64,000 bases of DNA from contig JAUMFO010000031.1 in the NCBI GenBank assembly GCA_032119795.1, forward strand, positions 124,001 to 188,000, given 5' to 3'. Every line of letters begins with the position of its first letter. Position 1 is the first letter of the stretch. A model generated the notes under the pieces. That model had not been told where the DNA came from. It saw only the letters and a program-made list of their open reading frames with translations, and did no database searches. Both the position numbers and the translations under genes were made by a program. Below are positions 25,810 to 34,455 of this stretch, piece after piece. The stretch comes from JAGIBJ01 sp032119795. Lineage in GTDB: Bacteria > Actinomycetota > Thermoleophilia > Solirubrobacterales > Solirubrobacteraceae.

Positions 25810-27021
25810 TCATACCTGCCCGACCCGCCAGATCTTCACCCAGGCTTCTTTGCCTGAGACTCGGTCGTTGTAGTTCCCGATCGCAAGCTGTTCATTCCAG
25901 CGGGAGTTCGAGTCAGCCACCGTCACTGGTGGGCCCGACTCGATGATGATCATCGTGTGGACGGAGCCGTCGTAGCCTGGTCCCATCCACTGGACCACGT
26001 CCCCCGGAACGGCCTCGGCAATCGATGGAACCTGGGTGGCTTTGCTCGCCCAATAGTCCTGGTAGACCTGCGAGTTGTTCCAGTCCACCCCGCCGGCCCC
26101 GACCGGTGGAATGTCGTAGCCGGCCTCCTTCAGGACGTTCTGTACCCAGACGATGCACTGGCCGCCGTGGCCGCCGCGAGCTGCTTGCTCGCGAGCGAGG
26201 TCGGCGATCCTCTGGTTGCTGATCTGATGCGGTCCGGACGGGCGAGCGGGCGTCGCATTCCAACGATCCCGCAGGGACCTCTCGCGGGCGCGCGCGCCCG
26301 CGTCGTTCGGTCGGCCGTGGCCTCCGGGAGTGACTCGCCGGATCACGCCAATGGCGGTGCCGACAACGGCAGCACCGCCAGCTGCCATCTCGACCGGCGT
26401 GAGCTGCTTCTGCCCAGGCGGCGGGCGGAGGCCGCCGAGCTCTGCAGCGCACCGGTGGGCTGCGGCGTCGAGTTCCGCCCGCAGGTCGGCGCCCTCGCCA
26501 CGAAGACCCGCGAGGCGCTGCTGCGTCGCGGCCGTCTGCGCTCGCATCCGGCCCTGATGCTGCTTGGCCTCCTTCAGCGCGTAGTCGGCCGCGATTTTGG
26601 CGGTGGGCGTCAGCGTGCTGACCGTCGCGGCGACTTTGGCCGCGGTGACCAAGCCCCCAGCGAGTTCCTCGTCGCGGCGGTTCGTCCCGAGCTTGTGCTC
26701 CTCGGCCGTCATCGCCTTCGCGATCTCACGAGCACGCTGCTGAATCTCTTCGAGCCGGTGGCCATAGCCGCGGAGCGCCGAGACGGCCGCGTCGTAGTGC
26801 TGGTCGATCGGCGCGAGGTCCTGATCGACCGTGGTGTCACGCAGCTTGTCGAACCGGACCCGCGCCTGGCCGCGCCACTGCGCCGCCTCGACAGCTGCCA
26901 GCGACGCACGCAGACGCGCGACCTCGCCCCCCACCTGGTCGAGGTCGCGCGCTGCCGTGTGCAGCATCTGAGGCCGCCCCGCGGCCCCGTCTGCACCGAT
27001 CAAATCCGCGACCGTCGTCAT
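25810..27021 (-). CDS. T7SS effector with C-terminal CHAP/NlpC-like amidase domain
   Basis: 403 residues; ATG at 27021 chosen since it overlaps the partner stop (ATGA) and aligns with the start of the 23198 effector. N-terminal module M-T-T-V-A-D-L-I-G-A plus W-R-G turn (about 48), coiled coil to ~200, short hydrophobic segment (about 216-226), then a cysteine hydrolase domain (about 275-400) with Cys289 (G-Q-C-I-V-W) and His355 (V-H-T-M-I), as in CHAP/NlpC-P60 enzymes that cut peptidoglycan stem peptides. Convergent with 24703. Confidence 0.7.
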   Translation of the reverse strand: MTTVADLIGADGAAGRPQMLHTAARDLDQVGGEVARLRASLAAVEAAQWRGQARVRFDKLRDTTVDQDLAPIDQHYDAAVSALRGYGHRLEEIQQRAREIAKAMTAEEHKLGTNRRDEELAGGLVTAAKVAATVSTLTPTAKIAADYALKEAKQHQGRMRAQTAATQQRLAGLRGEGADLRAELDAAAHRCAAELGGLRPPPGQKQLTPVEMAAGGAAVVGTAIGVIRRVTPGGHGRPNDAGARARERSLRDRWNATPARPSGPHQISNQRIADLAREQAARGGHGGQCIVWVQNVLKEAGYDIPPVGAGGVDWNNSQVYQDYWASKATQVPSIAEAVPGDVVQWMGPGYDGSVHTMIIIESGPPVTVADSNSRWNEQLAIGNYNDRVSGKEAWVKIWRVGQV

Positions 27022-27326
27022 CTCCCACCGACCTTCGTGGTCGCCGAAGCCGCCGCGGCTTCGGCAACCTTGCCGTCCTGCCGGTGATAGGCCTCCGCGG
27101 CAAGGTCGACGAGGGCGCTCATCGTGGCTACCTCGTCGCTGCACTGCCCCACGAACCGTGCCCAGCTGCGGCTGAACTCCTCGTAGGCGCGCTCTACCTC
27201 AGCGCGACCAGTCAGGCCGCACCCCTGCAGCGCCGGCGGCTGCGTCGACGCAAATGAGCGAGCGAGCCCCCGGATCTCGCCCGCCATGTGGTCGAGCTGC
27301 TCGGGGCTGACGTGGGTGGTGGCCAT
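27018..27326 (-). CDS. WXG100-like partner of the CHAP effector
   Basis: 102 residues, two helices; S-W-A-R in place of W-x-G, in the second helix as in the 22887 partner. Stop overlaps the effector start. Probably exported as a heterodimer with the effector N-terminus. Confidence 0.7.
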   Translation of the reverse strand: MATTHVSPEQLDHMAGEIRGLARSFASTQPPALQGCGLTGRAEVERAYEEFSRSWARFVGQCSDEVATMSALVDLAAEAYHRQDGKVAEAAAASATTKVGGR

Positions 27327-27359
27327 GCCTTGCTTTCTTGGCGGAGCGCGGTGCCCGGG

Positions 27360-27650
27360 CTACCCGAAGGAGCGGGCGACCGAAGCCTCGGTCTCGGCAT
27401 AGGTGTTGCCGGCCTGGCCGAGGAGCTGGCTGATGCCGGTAAGCGCCTCGATCAGCTGAGCCGAACTCTGGTTCCACTGCTCAAAGAGCGCGCCGAACTG
27501 CCCCGACGCGGCACCTTCCCAGCCGGCGCCGACGATGCCCTGAACCTGGCCGCGAGCGCCGTCGCTCTCGCCCTGGATGCTGCTCGCGGTCGCAGTGAGC
27601 TGGCTGCTGAGCTGATTGAGCTCTTCTGCAGTGACCTTGATGAATGACAT
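27360..27650 (-). CDS. WXG100 secreted protein
   Basis: 96 residues, ATG preceded by GGGAGG. Canonical G-W-E-G-A-A-S-G-Q-F turn (about residue 43) and C-terminal Y-x-x-x-E-like export signal region (Y-A-E-T-E). Very similar to the 32461 protein: shared M-S-[FQ]-I-x-V-T-A-E-E-L opening. The two flank the EccC paralogue and are good candidates for homo/heterodimer substrates of it. Confidence 0.9.
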   Translation of the reverse strand: MSFIKVTAEELNQLSSQLTATASSIQGESDGARGQVQGIVGAGWEGAASGQFGALFEQWNQSSAQLIEALTGISQLLGQAGNTYAETEASVARSFG

Positions 27651-27717
27651 GACGTGCCTCCCGGGGCCGGCCCGAATCGGGCGCCGCAGCTGATCGGGGC
27701 GCCGTGGTTTCTCCACA

Positions 27718-27789
27718 GAAGTACCCCTCCGAAAGGCCCGCTGCCACACCAACGTTGAGCGGGTCTCGCGCCCGCGCGCGGCATACCGT
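27718..27789. promoter_or_regulatory. Divergent promoter sharing one AACGTT box
   Basis: Single AACGTT at 27751-27756. Rightward TACCGT at 27784-27789 and leftward TACTTC (plus strand 27718-27723) are each centred 33 bp from it. Drives the EccC paralogue and the WXG100 gene; the rightward transcript would start at or near the GTG at 27798. Confidence 0.65.
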
Positions 27790-27797
27790 CCGGCCTC

Positions 27798-30700
27798 GTG
27801 AACGGCCTGAGTGGGACTGAGATCACGGCACTGGGCCTCACGGTCGAGCATGCCGGTGCCCGGGAGGACGTCGTCGTCGAGCTGCCCGCCGGGGCGACCG
27901 TCGGCGCGCTCGCCCACGCGCTCACCCTTCACCTCACGGAGCTTCCCCCCGTGATCGACCTCGCCGTGCAGCGCACCGGCGAACGCCTGCCGGCCGATGC
28001 CGCCGCGATGGACCGCGACCTGCGCGCCGGCGACGTCGTGACGGCGATCCGTTCGAGTCGATCGCCCGTCGCCGCTCGCCCCCGCGCTGGCACCCCGGAC
28101 GTGGAAGTCAGCCTCCGCGGCAGCAGCGCAGACGATGAGGTCGTCCTGCGTGGCACTTCACGGCGATCACGTGAGGCAGCCGGCCAGCGCAGCCAGCCAG
28201 CTGCAGGGCAGGCCGTCGCCACACTCACCGTGCACGGCGCCAAGACCGACGTCCCTTCCGGCGAGCACGAACTCAGCGCCGACGACTGGGCTGACCTGCG
28301 CCTCCGTGGCCTCGACGGGTGGGAAGGGCGGTGCGCCCTGCGCGCCGAACCCGGGTCCCTCTGGGTCGCCAGCATCGCCGGAGAGACGCCGATCAGCGCC
28401 GACGGCTCGGCCGTCGGCGCCGCCTGGGTGCAGGTCCGCGACGGGAGCGAGCTGCGGATCGGGCCCGGTCGAGTGGTCGTCAGCCTCACCCAGCCCGAGC
28501 ATCCGCGGGCCGGCCGAGACCGCATGATCCTCGGTGACCGCCTTGGCGAGCGCCCCCGGCTCGACCTCGGGGTCGGAGGGTTCGTCCCGGTCAACCGCCC
28601 GCCCCGCAAACTCAGCTCCTGGCGGCCGACGAAGATCGACCTGCCCGAGACGCCGCGGCCCCAGCAGCGCATCCGCATTCCACTCGTCGCGTCGCTCATT
28701 CCGCTCGTCGCCGGCCTGGTGCTGTTCCTCGTCCTCGACAGCGTGATGATGCTGGCGTTCATGCTCCTCTCGCCGCTCATGGCGGCCGGTACCTACTTCA
28801 GCGACAAACAACACCGCAAGCAGGAGGGCGAGAACTCACTGGCTCGCTTTGAGGCCCGGCTTGGCGAGGCGCACCAGCGCATGGCTGCCGCGCTTGAGGT
28901 CGAGCTCCGCGAACGCCGCCAGGCCGCTCCGCCTGTCACCGAGCTGCTGGGGCGAATCAACACCCTCAGCCCGCTGCTCTGGGAGCGCAGGCCATGGGAC
29001 CCCGACTTCATGACGCTGCGACTCGGCACGGGCAATCTCCCGGCCAGCACCTCCGTCGAGTTCCGCGCGTCATCTGACGTCGACCCAGACCCTCGGCTCC
29101 AACAGCTCGTGAGTGCGGGCCAGGTGCTCATCGACGTGCCCGCCGCCGTCCCCCTGGCGCAGGCCCCGATCATCGGGCTCGCCGGTCACCGTGTGACGAG
29201 TTCAGACGTCGCCCGATCGTTGGTGCTGCAGTCTGTTGCGCTGCACAGTCCGCTGGAACTCGGCGTCGCTGCCGCGCTTGCCCCGGGCGCCGACGAGGGA
29301 TGGGACTGGCTGAAGTGGCTGCCGCATGTGCAGACCGCCGCGGGCCTGCTCGAGGTCGCTCCGCTGGGAACCGGACGCCGGGCGATCGACGTCCTGCGAG
29401 GCGTCCGCGAGCGTACGCACCGCGTACTGGCCCAGCAACGCTCCGCGCTGCGCAGCAGCGAAGACGGCGACGGCCCTGCGCTCCTGCTCATCATCGACGA
29501 GGCCCTGCAGCTCGACCGCTCGCTGGTCTCCGAGATCCTCGGGAATGCACGCGCCCTGCGGCACTTCGTGATCTGGGTCGGGAACGATCCGCGCAGCCTT
29601 CCCGGCGAATGCGGCACAACCGTCGACTGCGGCGTAAACGGCTTCGGCACCGCCACCTCGATGGCCGACGGAGCGCACGAGGTCGGCGTCCGCTTGGAAG
29701 GCGCCACGATTCCGCAAGCGCGATGGGCAGCGCGCGTGCTCGCGCCAACGCGGGACGCGACCCTTGCCGCCGGCTCCGCCGCCGTACCGCACCGCGTCAA
29801 GCTCGTCGATCAGCTGAGCCTCGGCGAGCCCACCGGCGCCCAGATCGCCGAGCGCTGGCAGCGCCGACGCGGCGGGCTCGGCGCGCAGATCGGCATGGCG
29901 GCCGGCGAGGCACTCTCGATCGATTTGCGCACCGACGGGCCGCACGCCCTGATCGCGGGGACGACCGGCGCCGGCAAGAGCGAACTGCTGCGTACGATCA
30001 TCGCGTCGCTGGCCGTCGCGCACCCTCCGAGCCGCCTGAACTTCCTGCTCATCGACTACAAAGGCGGCGCGGCGTTTGCCCCATGCGCCGCGCTGCCGCA
30101 TGTGCTCGACGTCGTCTCCGATCTCGACGCCGAGCTCGGCGAACGGGCCCTCATCTCACTCGACGCCGAGATGAAGCACCGCGAACGCCTCCTGGCCGAG
30201 GCACGCGCAGACAACCTCATCGATCTCGAGCGCCGTGCCCCCGGACTCGCCCCGCCGAACCTGCTGATCATGGTCGACGAGTTCGCGAAGCTGCGCGACG
30301 AGATCCCCGACTTCGTCGACGGCGTCGTCGATGTTGCCCAGCGCGGACGCACCCTCGGCATCCACATGGTGCTTGCGGCCCAATCCCTACGCAACGCGTT
30401 CACCCCCGCCGTTCGCGCCAACACGAACCTGCGGATCGCGCTGCGGGTCACCAGCGACACCGAGAGCCAGGACGTGATCGAGGCCAACGAAGCAGCGCGC
30501 ATTCCGAGCGGCGAGTCGATGCGCGGCCGCGCGTATGCCCGGATCGGGCATGAACGCCTGATCGAGTTCCAGTCCGCGCACGTCAGTGGCCGCCACCGCC
30601 CACCCGGCGACGCAACGGTCCTCGTGCGGGAGTTCGCCTTCGATGACCTCCCCGTGCCGTCGGCGCGCCGCGAGGTGCGCGAGGACGGGCCGCCGCGTGC

Positions 30701-32354
30701 CGATGAGACCGATCTCGCCGTGCTCGCCGGCGCTGCGCAGGATGCGTCGGAGCTCCTGGGCTTGCCCGCACCACGACCCGCCTGGACGCAGCCGCTGCCG
30801 GACGAACTCTCGCGAGCCGCAGTCCAGCGCCACACCGACGCCCTCCGCGGCCGCTGCGCGATCGGCCTGATCGACCAGCCAAGCCAGCAGCGCCAGGTCC
30901 CGCTCGTGCTCTCCCTCGACCGCGGACACGTCGCGATCTACGGTGCCGGCGGCGCCGGGAAGACGGTCGCGCTGCAAACGATCGCCGCGTCGCTGGCCTG
31001 GGACGCCTCGCCCGCAGATCTGCACCTCTACGCGATCGACGCCGACTCCGGCCCGCTGTCTCTGATCGAGCCGCTCCCGCACGTCTCGACGGTCGTCCCG
31101 GCCAGCGACGCCGAACGGGTCGAGCGACTCCTCCAACGCTTGGAGGCCGAGGTGCTGCGCCGGATGACGCTGCACTCCGCCACCGGTGCGGCCAGCCTCA
31201 CCGAGTACCTCGAGCAGGGGCGCGGCGAGCCGCTGCCACGCATCGTGTTGCTCGTCGACGGCTTCGGCGAGTTCACCAATACCTACGACACCGCTCGGGC
31301 CGACTCCCTCTTTGACCGGTTGCTGAGTCTGCTGGGCAACGGCCGCGCCGTGGGCGTCCACGTGATCGTCACCGCCGATCGCCGCTCTTCGATCCGCTCC
31401 GCCGTCGCCGCCAGCTTCCCGCAGCGCCTGCTCCTGCGGCAGGCCTCCAGCGACGACCTCGTCGGCTTCGGCATCCCCGCCAAACTCGCCGATCGCACCT
31501 CCCTCGGCGACGGTCGAGTGTTTACCGGCGAGCAGGAACTGGCGCAGCTCGCGCTGCCGACCCCGGCAGACGACGCCACCGACGCCGCCGACGGCTTCCG
31601 GCTCCTCGGGGAGCACCTCGCGCAGACGTGGCCGCTGCTTCGTGCCCCTTCAATTGACACCCTCCCCGACCGGATCGACGCGAGTACCCTTGCCGGCCTG
31701 CCATCGACGCTTGACGCGTTGCCGATCGGCGTCGGAGGCGCCCAGCTGGGGCCGGTGTTCGTCGACCTCAGCGAACGACACTTCCTCATCTCCGGCGGCT
31801 ACCGGACCGGGCGAACGACGGCGCTCACCGCCCTGGCCGTGGCCCTCGGCGAGAGCCACGAAGTCGACGCGATGTATCTGTTTGCCCCGCGCCGGTCCGC
31901 GCTGACGGAGCTGCCGGGCTGGGCCGACGTGGCACGCGGCGCCGACGCCTGCGCAGAGCTGGCGACCCGGCTGGCCGCCGAGGTCGCCACCATGCCCGAC
32001 GACCACCTCCCGCGGCACGTGGTGGTGATCGACGACGGCGGCGAACTCCAGGACCACGCCACCATGCTGGCCCTCGAGCGACTCGTTCGCCTCGGTCGCG
32101 ACCGAGGCGTACGGGTCGTCGCCGCACTCGAGACGACCGCCGCACGTGCCCTCGGCAACCTGTGGTGCCGTGAGCTGCGACGCGACGGCCATGGCTTGCT
32201 CCTCTCGCCAGATCTGATGGCCGACGGTGACCTGCTCGGGGTGATGCTCCCGCGACGCTCCAACGTGGCCAGCGCCCCCGGCCGCGGCTATCTGGTCGCT
32301 CGTGCCCGCAGTGAACTCCTGCAGGTCGCCGCGGGGCAGGAGACCCTCGCGTGA
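27798..32354 (+). CDS. Second EccC-like FtsK-SpoIIIE ATPase
   Basis: 1518 residues from GTG. N-terminal beta-grasp domain (about 10-85, ending L-R-A-G-D-V-V-T-A), a FHA-like beta domain (about 140-232) that lacks the G-R, S-x-x-H and N-G phosphothreonine residues, two transmembrane helices (about 295-333), then three ATPase modules: Walker A near 720 (G-T-T-G-A-G-K-S), 1049 (G-A-G-G-A-G-K-T) and 1333 (degenerate G-Y-R-T-G-R-T). Module 1 keeps D-E in Walker B (M-V-D-E-F); module 2 has V-D-G-F and module 3 I-D-D-G. The start is 8 bases after a TACCGT -10, suggesting leaderless mRNA. Motor for the second T7SS locus; cannot respond to phosphothreonine through its FHA relic. Confidence 0.9.
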   Translation: MNGLSGTEITALGLTVEHAGAREDVVVELPAGATVGALAHALTLHLTELPPVIDLAVQRTGERLPADAAAMDRDLRAGDVVTAIRSSRSPVAARPRAGTPDVEVSLRGSSADDEVVLRGTSRRSREAAGQRSQPAAGQAVATLTVHGAKTDVPSGEHELSADDWADLRLRGLDGWEGRCALRAEPGSLWVASIAGETPISADGSAVGAAWVQVRDGSELRIGPGRVVVSLTQPEHPRAGRDRMILGDRLGERPRLDLGVGGFVPVNRPPRKLSSWRPTKIDLPETPRPQQRIRIPLVASLIPLVAGLVLFLVLDSVMMLAFMLLSPLMAAGTYFSDKQHRKQEGENSLARFEARLGEAHQRMAAALEVELRERRQAAPPVTELLGRINTLSPLLWERRPWDPDFMTLRLGTGNLPASTSVEFRASSDVDPDPRLQQLVSAGQVLIDVPAAVPLAQAPIIGLAGHRVTSSDVARSLVLQSVALHSPLELGVAAALAPGADEGWDWLKWLPHVQTAAGLLEVAPLGTGRRAIDVLRGVRERTHRVLAQQRSALRSSEDGDGPALLLIIDEALQLDRSLVSEILGNARALRHFVIWVGNDPRSLPGECGTTVDCGVNGFGTATSMADGAHEVGVRLEGATIPQARWAARVLAPTRDATLAAGSAAVPHRVKLVDQLSLGEPTGAQIAERWQRRRGGLGAQIGMAAGEALSIDLRTDGPHALIAGTTGAGKSELLRTIIASLAVAHPPSRLNFLLIDYKGGAAFAPCAALPHVLDVVSDLDAELGERALISLDAEMKHRERLLAEARADNLIDLERRAPGLAPPNLLIMVDEFAKLRDEIPDFVDGVVDVAQRGRTLGIHMVLAAQSLRNAFTPAVRANTNLRIALRVTSDTESQDVIEANEAARIPSGESMRGRAYARIGHERLIEFQSAHVSGRHRPPGDATVLVREFAFDDLPVPSARREVREDGPPRADETDLAVLAGAAQDASELLGLPAPRPAWTQPLPDELSRAAVQRHTDALRGRCAIGLIDQPSQQRQVPLVLSLDRGHVAIYGAGGAGKTVALQTIAASLAWDASPADLHLYAIDADSGPLSLIEPLPHVSTVVPASDAERVERLLQRLEAEVLRRMTLHSATGAASLTEYLEQGRGEPLPRIVLLVDGFGEFTNTYDTARADSLFDRLLSLLGNGRAVGVHVIVTADRRSSIRSAVAASFPQRLLLRQASSDDLVGFGIPAKLADRTSLGDGRVFTGEQELAQLALPTPADDATDAADGFRLLGEHLAQTWPLLRAPSIDTLPDRIDASTLAGLPSTLDALPIGVGGAQLGPVFVDLSERHFLISGGYRTGRTTALTALAVALGESHEVDAMYLFAPRRSALTELPGWADVARGADACAELATRLAAEVATMPDDHLPRHVVVIDDGGELQDHATMLALERLVRLGRDRGVRVVAALETTAARALGNLWCRELRRDGHGLLLSPDLMADGDLLGVMLPRRSNVASAPGRGYLVARARSELLQVAAGQETLA

Positions 32355-32383
32355 CCTGGCTTGCGCGTCCCCTGATCCGACCC

Positions 32384-32422
32384 AACGTTGACTGCGATCC
32401 GGCGCCGCTCGCTCCTTACGGT
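32384..32422 (+). promoter_or_regulatory. AACGTT-box promoter of the 32461 WXG100 gene
   Basis: AACGTT 32384-32389 and TACGGT 32417-32422, centres 33 bp apart. Confidence 0.65.
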
Positions 32423-32460
32423 GGTGGCGTCTTGCATGTTCCGCCCCGCACCCCAGCCCG

Positions 32461-32751
32461 ATGAGCCAGATCCAGGTCACGGCTGAGGAGCTGCACCGCG
32501 TCGCCTCGCACCTCCAGGTGACGGCCGCGGGGATCTCAGGCGACAACGCCCACGCGCTGGCCCTCGTCAACGGCGTCGCCCGCGAAGGCTGGCAGGGCGC
32601 CGCGTCGGCCCAGTTCATGGAGCTCTTCACCCTCTGGAAGTCGAGCTTCGAGCACCTGACGGACGCCCTGACGCAGATCAGCGCACTCCTCGACGCAGGC
32701 GCTACGACCTACGAGACTGCTGAGGAGCAGATTCGCCGCTCCATGGGCTGA
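32461..32751 (+). CDS. WXG100 secreted protein
   Basis: 96 residues with G-W-Q-G-A-A-S-A-Q-F turn and C-terminal Y-E-T-A-E export-signal-like region. Paralogue of the 27360 protein. Own AACGTT-box promoter, strong hairpin after the stop. Confidence 0.9.
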   Translation: MSQIQVTAEELHRVASHLQVTAAGISGDNAHALALVNGVAREGWQGAASAQFMELFTLWKSSFEHLTDALTQISALLDAGATTYETAEEQIRRSMG

Positions 32752-32770
32752 GACGCCGCCTCCGACCGCG

Positions 32771-32792
32771 CGGCTGATGGCGCCGTCAGCCG
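32771..32792. terminator. Hairpin between convergent genes
   Basis: 7-bp perfect stem CGGCTGA / TCAGCCG with an 8-nt loop, 20 bases after the WXG100 stop and before the end of the convergent gene. Confidence 0.55.
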
Positions 32793-32812
32793 GCGAGCCG
32801 GCGAGCCGCGAC

Positions 32813-33304
32813 TCAGCCGTCGATCTGGCCGAAGACCTCGAACTGCCGGATCTCGCCCTCGATGGCGCAGTCGTCGGTGCCCTTCGCCGCTTCGCAGTCC
32901 ACGCGCACGGCCGTCCACCAGTACTTCGCCGGCTTGTTCGTCCAGAAGGACGGGAAGGCGTTGTAGATCGGCACGGTGTGCGCGTAGTCGACCCCGCCGC
33001 GAGCCTCCATCTTCCGAACGTACGTGGCCTTCTTCACGGAGTCCGCGTCGACGTCCTTCAGCAGGTCCTTGTCTTTCGACACGACCACGAACACCGGTCC
33101 GCCGGCGCTCTCGACGGTGAACGGGACCTTCGTCGAGACCGTGACGCCGTAGGGCTTGTCGCTCTTCTCAGCGTAGCTCTTGTCGATCGGCGATTTGAGG
33201 ACTGGGGCCGAACCTCCCGCGGCAACCGCGGGAAGCGCAACGACGGCGCCGACGAACAAGGCAAGACCGGCACACCGAGCGGCCGACAGGACGGAGATCG
33301 ACAT
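32813..33304 (-). CDS. Small secreted protein of unknown function
   Basis: 163 residues; ATG at 33304 gives a signal peptide (hydrophobic 10-28, V-A-A-G-G). Mature part is beta-rich with one Cys pair (V-D-C ... D-D-C) and Tyr/Trp-rich strands. The predicted -10 (TACGGT, plus strand 33312-33317) is 7 bases from the ATG, so translation is probably leaderless. Divergent from the RING-like gene and shares its AACGTT regulatory region. Confidence 0.7.
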   Translation of the reverse strand: MSISVLSAARCAGLALFVGAVVALPAVAAGGSAPVLKSPIDKSYAEKSDKPYGVTVSTKVPFTVESAGGPVFVVVSKDKDLLKDVDADSVKKATYVRKMEARGGVDYAHTVPIYNAFPSFWTNKPAKYWWTAVRVDCEAAKGTDDCAIEGEIRQFEVFGQIDG

Positions 33305-33311
33305 GCCTTCG

Positions 33312-33388
33312 ACCGTATCGATCCTCGGTCTCAGATCCGAGCGCAGACCAACGTTGCGTTGCTCAACGTTGACTCCCAGACCTACGCT
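33312..33388. promoter_or_regulatory. Divergent regulatory region with two AACGTT boxes
   Basis: Boxes at 33350-33355 and 33365-33370. The first is centred 33 bp upstream of rightward TACGCT (33383-33388, RING-like gene); the second is centred 53 bp upstream of leftward TACGGT (plus strand 33312-33317, secreted protein gene). Confidence 0.65.
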
Positions 33389-33422
33389 CGGCGCTCGCCT
33401 CATCTCTTCCTGCCGAGCTCGC

Positions 33423-34430
33423 GTGCCTCAACCACCCAACTTCGCCCCGACCCCCGACGCGGCCGTCGGCCTCCAGTGCCCCTACTGCCAGACGCCCATG
33501 GGCGCCGGCGAGCCGGCAGCTGCCTGCGGGGACTGCGGCATCACCCACCACCAGGAGTGCTGGGCCGAGAACCAGGGCTGCGCCGTCCCGGGCTGCGAGA
33601 GCGCTCCCGATCCCCTGGCCGCGACCACGACGGTGCCTGCCGCCGAGATGGCCGGCGCCACGACCTCAGGCGCTTCCGCCACGAACACGCGGATCTCCAT
33701 CCCAGTTGAGGACTCACCACGCCGCAGTGGCCTCGGCCGCCGGTCCGCACCCCAGGCCACGGCCCCAAGCAACTTCCCGCCGCGCGCTCGACGTTCGCGA
33801 CGCCCGCTCGTCGTCGGCCTCCTCCTGACACTCCTCCTGGCTGGCGTCGTCGGCGTCCTGCTGTCGTCCGGTGGCCAGTCGACCATCGCCTCCACGTCGT
33901 CGAGCACCTGCCCAAGCAGCGCGCCGGGGTCCTGCACCGACCTCACCGTCGGGGGTAGCAAACACTCCCTCACCGAGGCCGAAGTCAAAGAAGCGGTGCA
34001 GGACCTGCTTCGCCGCTATTACGGGGCGCTCTCCCTCGGTACCGAGGAGGGTCGGCTCCGCGCCCGCCAGATGCTGTCGGCAAGCGAGCTGACGCGACTG
34101 GATTCCGACGACACGGCGTCGCAGCAGTGGGAGCGTGACGCGGCCCTGATCGGCGAAGAACTCGAAGACGCCAGCGCCGCACGCGTCACCGCGCTGGTCA
34201 ACCGCATCAATCGCAGCCAGGAGACCGGCGTCGCTCGCGTGAAGGTCGCTGGCATGGGCTGGGCCGGCACGGGCTGCACGGACGGCAAATTTGAAGGAGT
34301 CACGTGGGCCCAGCATGAGGGCGACGCGGCGACCGGCAGCTGGCGGCTGGACCCCGATCCGAGCAGTCGACTCGATAGCGTCGACCCGGGCGACGTGCTC
34401 GGCGCAACCTGCCTGGCTGGCAGCGAATAG
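33423..34430 (+). CDS. RING-like zinc-finger membrane protein (possible E3-like factor)
   Basis: 335 residues from the GTG at 33423, the first start after the predicted promoter. Zinc module at 19-58: C-P-Y-C (19, 22), C-G-D-C (35, 38), H-H-Q-E-C-W (42, 43, 46) and C-A-V-P-G-C (53, 58), the cross-brace spacing of prokaryotic RING-type treble-clef fingers, which comparative genomics links to E1, E2, Ubl and JAB genes. A Pro/Ser-rich linker, one transmembrane helix (about 128-148) and an extracellular ~180-residue alpha/beta domain follow. E3 activity is inference: with E2, E1 and Ubl 10 kb away it would complete the cascade. Confidence 0.75.
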   Translation: MPQPPNFAPTPDAAVGLQCPYCQTPMGAGEPAAACGDCGITHHQECWAENQGCAVPGCESAPDPLAATTTVPAAEMAGATTSGASATNTRISIPVEDSPRRSGLGRRSAPQATAPSNFPPRARRSRRPLVVGLLLTLLLAGVVGVLLSSGGQSTIASTSSSTCPSSAPGSCTDLTVGGSKHSLTEAEVKEAVQDLLRRYYGALSLGTEEGRLRARQMLSASELTRLDSDDTASQQWERDAALIGEELEDASAARVTALVNRINRSQETGVARVKVAGMGWAGTGCTDGKFEGVTWAQHEGDAATGSWRLDPDPSSRLDSVDPGDVLGATCLAGSE

Positions 34431-34455
34431 CTGGCTGCTCGGGGCGCGCGGCTCC

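Noticed and set aside
29300..30553. Arg-rich frames within the second EccC gene
   Set aside because: Shifted-frame shadows of the ATPase.
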